Assembly (NCBI RefSeq): GCF_037975245.1
Contig: NC_092575.1
Location: 5,203,501-5,267,500 of the forward strand
DNA length: 64,000 bases
Direction of reading: 5' to 3'
From: Apostichopus japonicus
Taxonomy: Eukaryota > Echinodermata > Holothuroidea > Aspidochirotida > Stichopodidae
Shown here: one piece after another, positions 59,501-64,000 of the stretch
Layout: the number at the start of each line of letters is the position of its first letter
Numbering within the stretch: the first letter of the stretch is position 1
Notes under the pieces: generated by a model
Seen by the model: the letters and a program-made list of their open reading frames with translations, nothing else
Database searches by the model: none
Told to the model about the DNA's origin: nothing
Position numbers and translations under genes: made by a program

Positions 59501-62500
59501 CGACTTGTCAGCGCTTTCATTACTTCACGCAGTTGTGCATAACATTTTTCAGACGAAATACGTAAATTCTTGTCACCCACGTAAGATATAGTGTCTTTCA
59601 ATTCAATAGCTATCATTTCCTCTGTTCCTGTCATGTTTGCCTCTGCAACCTTATTTCGAAAGGTTTGAATCTTCATTCTAACATTTTCCTTTACCTTCTC
59701 AATTTCTTTAACAAGGTCGTCCCGTTCACGTGGATTACTTTGCACCAAGTTTTCTATGGATGTTCTGCAAACTGCAAATATGCGTTTCACTGTATCATCG
59801 ACAAGGGTAGTGTGTGCAATTCGTATCTCCAGATCAACATTACCTTGAAGAATGCTCTTATAATGATCCTTCAATACACCTTGTGCTGTTTTTTCAAAGT
59901 CTTCTATGCAACCATCTCTTATTTGAGCTAATTTGACAGTATCCGCTTGACCACCACCAACTAACTCTTCACATTTCTTTCTACTTGCTAATGAAAAACG
60001 TTTGCAAATGCTATCTAATTGCTCCATTGACTCTTTGTATTTTTCTTCTACGAGGTGTATTGTGTCGAAATTTAAGACGATCGACAAAATATCTTTGCTG
60101 CAACTACCTAATGGTAGAGATATTTGTTTTTCTGTATCGGTAAACTCTTTTTCCGTATTCTTAGTAGTTTCACTGATTGCGCTTTGTAGCTCAGTTTCAC
60201 TAATTGGAAACTTCTGTTTAATTGTATCAAGCTGGTAAAAATGATGTTGCATGGCTGTCAAAAGAATTTCAATATATTTGTTCAAACTTTTTTGAAAACG
60301 TTCCTTTTCGGGACCACGTGCTTTCTGTTTATAATCATCACGTATTTTATCTTTAAGCTTGTCCACCTTTTGTAAGTTATAGCTACATTGACTATATTCC
60401 GTTTCGCAATGTGTTTCAGGAAAGTGTGTTTGCAATATGCCATCATGAAATTCCTTTGAGAGTCTTGTGACAAGTTCTTCGCATAGATTGATAGACCTAA
60501 GTGTATTCTCATTTGTTATCCATACTGTAAAGTTTTTGATCACGTCTACCAAATTTAACTGATATGGTCTTAATTTAGATTTATCAATGCCTAAGCACTT
60601 CATATTAAATGCAGAGACCATATCCTTGCGCTTTAGAGCTTGCAATTTTTTCAGTTTTTCATCTCCACATGGATCAGAGTTTGCAGTTTTGTTCAAAATG
60701 TTTGTGTACTTACAAGACACATTTTTCAATGCGCTTTGAATTATCAAAAGCTGTATCCCTTCTTGGTGCATATCTATTGTCTCTGTACACGTACCCAATA
60801 AGTCTCTCTTTGCCGGTCCTTTCGCTTCTCTGTCGTACTGGGTCAATATTTCTTCTTTTAGTTTTAGAAAATCACTATAGTTATGTGAATCAATGTTCAT
60901 TACAAACGGTAACAACTTTATTTGTATTAATTTTTTTATCAAACATTGACATGCTTTATCCGATTTATAGTAGCATTCTGATGAGCATGATTTAAATATG
61001 CTTTCTACTTTTTGGCCAAGACTATGCCCAGATTTCATACAAGGGGTGCAATCTTCATCATTACATTTTACTTTACTAAAATTGTTGAAGCAATCCTTGA
61101 TAAAAGTTTCTTTCAGAGCATTAAGTTCGCTTTGGATTAGGGATTCCCCTTCCAACGCCTTTTTTAAAGACATCTCAAATAATTCACATGATTGCTGCTC
61201 GGCATAAATCAGTGATTCCGTTCTCATGCTGCCTATTTTCTGATCACGCAGCAACTGTGCTTGGCTCTTTACTTTCCGCTTGACTGCTTTCGATCCCTTA
61301 GCCCTTTCATTGAAACAATCATTAATGTTCTTATCAGCAGTTTTCAGTTTCATACAACTGGATTTTGCGGGAAGTTTATTAAAATATTCATTTTCCAGAG
61401 CTAAAATCAATTCTTTATTGAAACTTAATGACGCTTGATCATTTTTTTTCATTAATGTATTATCAAACTCGGTCTTAATTTTATCGCACAGAACTTTTAA
61501 CTGACTTGAGCAGATATCTTCATCAAAACGTTTAGTAACTTTCACAAAATGAGCCTTTGAAAAATCTTTCGCAGACTTATGAAGCTTTAAATATGTTTTC
61601 TCATTCTCAGGAAGTTCGACTTGTTCCATTTTCTCCTTATATAAATCTAACGCACTTTGTATGTAACGTTGCATTTCTGCATTTACAATACTATCCCACA
61701 TACTGGTGACATCAAGTTTGTCGCACTCGCTGTTTACTATGTCAACAACATGTAATAGCATATCAATTAACAGGGATCCAGTGAGTTTACTTCCTTTAAT
61801 AGTCTTTACTTGTACAGACGACAACATATTTTGCACTACCTCTTTAATTCTAGGGAAAAAATCTTGGCTTATTTTGTCTTTATTCACCACTGCTAATAAT
61901 TTTTTTACCGCCCTTGAGTCTGTGGTTGGGGGAGGTAAATCAGCGGCTTGGATTGTTCTAAATGTAGATGTGATCGATTTTCGAATATGATTCCTCTCTG
62001 TCTCGTTTGGTTTGGGATCAAGGAGTGCTTTTTTGACAAACTCTGTCCAGTCACATGGTTTTCCATTCAGATCTGGTGTATAAAGATTATCTCGAAATAA
62101 CCAAAGAAAATCTGGTCCAAACTGACCTAAACCCTCGCTCGGTGTTTGTAGTTTATGTACGTCTTTCTGCCTCTCTCGAAAAATGGAACGACTAAACTCA
62201 GCAATAAATCCAAGTTTATCTAATTCGTCGTTATTGGGAGATCCCTTGCTATTGTATATGACGTACGAACTAAGTAGCACACACAAAGAAAATATTTTAT
62301 GTTCCCATTTTGCATCGGTATTACTACTATCTGTGTTTACCCCACCCAACCCTTCGGCATCTAGTATGACCACTCTTGCTTTACCACTTCTAAAACTGAC
62401 CGGTTTTTCTCCAACACCAATCCATATCCCTGCAGTGTGAGACCCGGCGCCGTGACCTACATCGAAGTTAACATCTTCTAGAAGTTGAGATGCGAAAAAT

Positions 62501-62699
62501 GATTTTCCGGACCTTGCTGGACCAGCAATGCACAACACCACAACCAGTTGATCTCCAAGTCTCTGGAGCAACTCCAACCCTTCCGTACACACTGTAAGTG
62601 TTTTCCGTGGATTCGTCTTGTCAACAGAAATCTTATTTGTGTCGGAATCCCAAGTGTAGTTGTTTGGAAGGCACAGGGGAACAGCATTACTAATTGAAT
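56575..62699 (-). CDS. Very large GBP-like GTPase B, giant last exon with amplified modules
   Basis: Paralogue of gene A with the same acceptor (CTCTTTTCAAG|ATTC) and the same 36 codons before the GTG at 62592. It keeps GPARSGKS, SHTAGIW, DAEG and LFRD, so the GTPase is probably active. A GBP_C-like helical region follows. Motifs of the Y-x(3)-A-x-GPAK kind sit near codons 591, 758, 1064, 1296, 1529, 1761 and 1965. The last four full modules are spaced about 233 codons apart, where gene A has only one. Two modules are almost identical at DNA level. The C-terminus shows no CaaX box. The predicted protein is about 2069 residues if the off-window first exon matches A. A single exon over 6 kb recalls vertebrate very large inducible GTPases, but motif order and the RD signature are those of GBPs. 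Confidence 0.93.
57698..59095 (-). repeat. Two near-identical 699-bp coding units in gene B
   Basis: 57698-58396 and 58397-59095 match base for base by eye except for one difference (GCTAATGC against GTTAATGC), which changes one residue (FALAKG against FALTKG). A third diverged unit lies on each side. 699 is a multiple of three, so the frame is kept. Confidence 0.95.
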
Positions 62700-62784
62700 C
62701 TTGAAAAGAGAAGTAAGATGACCTAAAGTATAGTTTACGTTATTTGAACACAATTTCTGTTCGTTCAAAGCAAGGAAACATTTT

Positions 62785-63695
62785 TCATTTCATATATTCA
62801 TCCAATGTATAAACATATTACACATCGAAAATCATAACGTTCCTCTTGCTTTGTAATAAATATGATTAAGAAATTTAGAAAATATGTAAACATTTGCAAA
62901 AAAAATGTAAGAAATCTAAAAAGTGAAATAAATTACTATAAAAATATTTAGGAAAAGGCTGAAAAGTGTCAAAATGTGTGAAACTAAGCATAGAATCAAA
63001 AACAAACTAAACATAAAATACAGATAACCGTTATAACGAATTAAATAATTTCACAGCAGTTGGGAAAAGACTATCCGTTAGACGCTTATTTTCCCTAATA
63101 GTACGGACACAGCGATTTGAAGGTAAAAAAAAAAAAAAAATAGCCATCACCAAAGTGATTCGAATCAATCATAATTTTGTCCAATCTCTTAGCGGTCCTT
63201 TAAGATAGATCGTGTGCAGCGACGGTAGGCTGGTATCTAACCGCACACCGAATTATAAACGATAACTTAACGAGGTCAGATTGGTTTACACGGCCAAACC
63301 AGACCGTAATTGATGAAGTTAGCACGTTTTCAAATATTGCACGATAAAAGTTAATTAAAATATACTGATTTATTCCAAGTGTTCTCAATTTACGCAAGAA
63401 ATCTAGGCGCTGTTCGGCTTTTTTATCAGAATTTCAATAGAATTTACCATCAAAGAAAGATCGTCCGGAATGTTTGTACCGGGAAACTTGAATGAAGAAA
63501 CTTGTTCAACAACATGCAGTGCCATTAATTGAGAGAGTGAGCCTGGGTGTTTTAATTAGTCTAAATTCTACAGTCATTTCTTTTGTTTTTGTAACATTAA
63601 GCAGCAAAATGTTCACATTACACCAATTGAAAATGGTATCTATCTGAGCTCGGTAGTTCGACTTGTCACCTTTCGATATTAGACGGGTGACACAC
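62785..63695 (-). pseudogene. LINE reverse-transcriptase 3' fragment in the intron of GBP gene B
   Basis: Minus-strand pieces read NVTKTKEMTVEFR, LDFLRKLRTLGI, NFYRAIFENVLTSS and LTDSLFPTAVKLFN, the usual C-terminal end of jockey/CR1/L2-group reverse transcriptases. Several stops and frame breaks show it is dead. The collinear A intron runs from ATGACTCACTATGACATAC without it, so it inserted in B. It lies in the same orientation as the GBP gene. Confidence 0.85.
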
Positions 63696-63980
63696 TATAA
63701 GCTACTGGTAGACATGAATTAAACTAAAGGGAGCTGGAGTGGATTCATTTCTTGTATGTATGTACATGCATTTTAACCATATTGTAGCAAATATGATAAA
63801 TTTCCATCTTTGCCATCCTTTCGCTTCAAGGAACTACTGACTACGTATGGGACATTCCAAACGTTTGGACCCATTTCGCATTTTATCAACGGTATGCGAT
63901 TCTAATGCATTAGATGTGAATAAGTGCTCATATATATAATTAACAAAATAATAGGTAAATTATTTTATGCGAAACTGTAC
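63696..63980 (-). other. Remainder of the gene B intron
   Basis: 63696-63860 matches A 31831-31994 and 63950-63980 matches A 37910-37939. The 5.9 kb between those points in A is absent here. Confidence 0.7.
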
Positions 63981-64000
63981 CTTTCTTATCCGACACTGAC
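63981..64000 (-). CDS. Partial first exon of GBP-like gene B
   Basis: The last 20 bases of the exon encode SVSDKK and end AAGAAAG|GTACAG in phase 1, matching the A exon (SVSNKK). The exon continues outside the window. Confidence 0.65.

Noticed and set aside
57192-61990. Plus-strand frames of 60-130 codons antisense to GBP gene B
   Set aside because: Shadows of the coding strand. They recur with the 699-bp repeat simply because the gene does.

Overview
This is an AT-rich, gene-poor stretch of an animal nuclear genome. The evidence is spliced genes with consensus splice sites, long (TA)n microsatellites, APE-type LINE retrotransposons, hAT-type DNA transposons with 8-bp target-site duplications, and THAP- and SAM-like fragments. 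The mix of TE families and very large guanylate-binding-protein-like (GBP-like) GTPases suggests a marine invertebrate, perhaps a deuterostome such as a holothurian or other echinoderm. That placement is inference, not proof.

The window is organised around an old direct segmental duplication. Copy A (about 3.35-38.1 kb) and copy B (about 43.4 kb to the window end) each carry the same non-coding blocks in the same order. Each ends in one minus-strand gene for a very large GBP-like GTPase: A at 27681-31741 plus an upstream exon at 37940, and B at 56575-62699 plus an exon cut off by the window end. In both copies a small 5' exon ends in phase 1 and joins one giant uninterrupted exon with a conserved acceptor. 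The predicted proteins are about 1381 residues (A) and 2069 residues (B, assuming its truncated first exon matches A). Both keep the GTPase signature residues of the GBP family. They differ mainly in how many copies they carry of a roughly 233-residue helical module with a Y-x(3)-A-x-GPAK-like motif. B has four copies where A has about one, and two of B's copies are almost identical at DNA level.

Region by region: 1-3.3 kb is repeat debris (TA tract, a CACGATT-rich block, TE fragments, and a 0.5-kb block repeated inverted at 40.7-41.3 kb). At 3984-8382 is a terminal-inverted-repeat element full of CACTTAAGTG palindromes, with a 5'-truncated LINE inside it. At 10.35-15.03 kb is a segment missing from copy B, with exon-like pieces on the minus strand. 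At 15.0-27.7 kb is duplicated non-coding sequence with a hAT remnant and a broken 3' GBP fragment. At 27.7-38.1 kb is GBP gene A, whose intron holds two inverted-repeat elements. At 38-43.4 kb is sequence outside the duplication, with small tandem duplications, a THAP-domain remnant and a GGTAAAACT-rich repeat. From 43.4 kb to the end is copy B, with one B-only hAT element, a 34-bp perfect hairpin and a LINE fragment in the GBP intron.

The most noteworthy system is the pair of single-exon, module-expanding giant GBP-like GTPases. In vertebrates this family and the very large inducible GTPases belong to cell-autonomous immunity. That role here is inference from family membership only.
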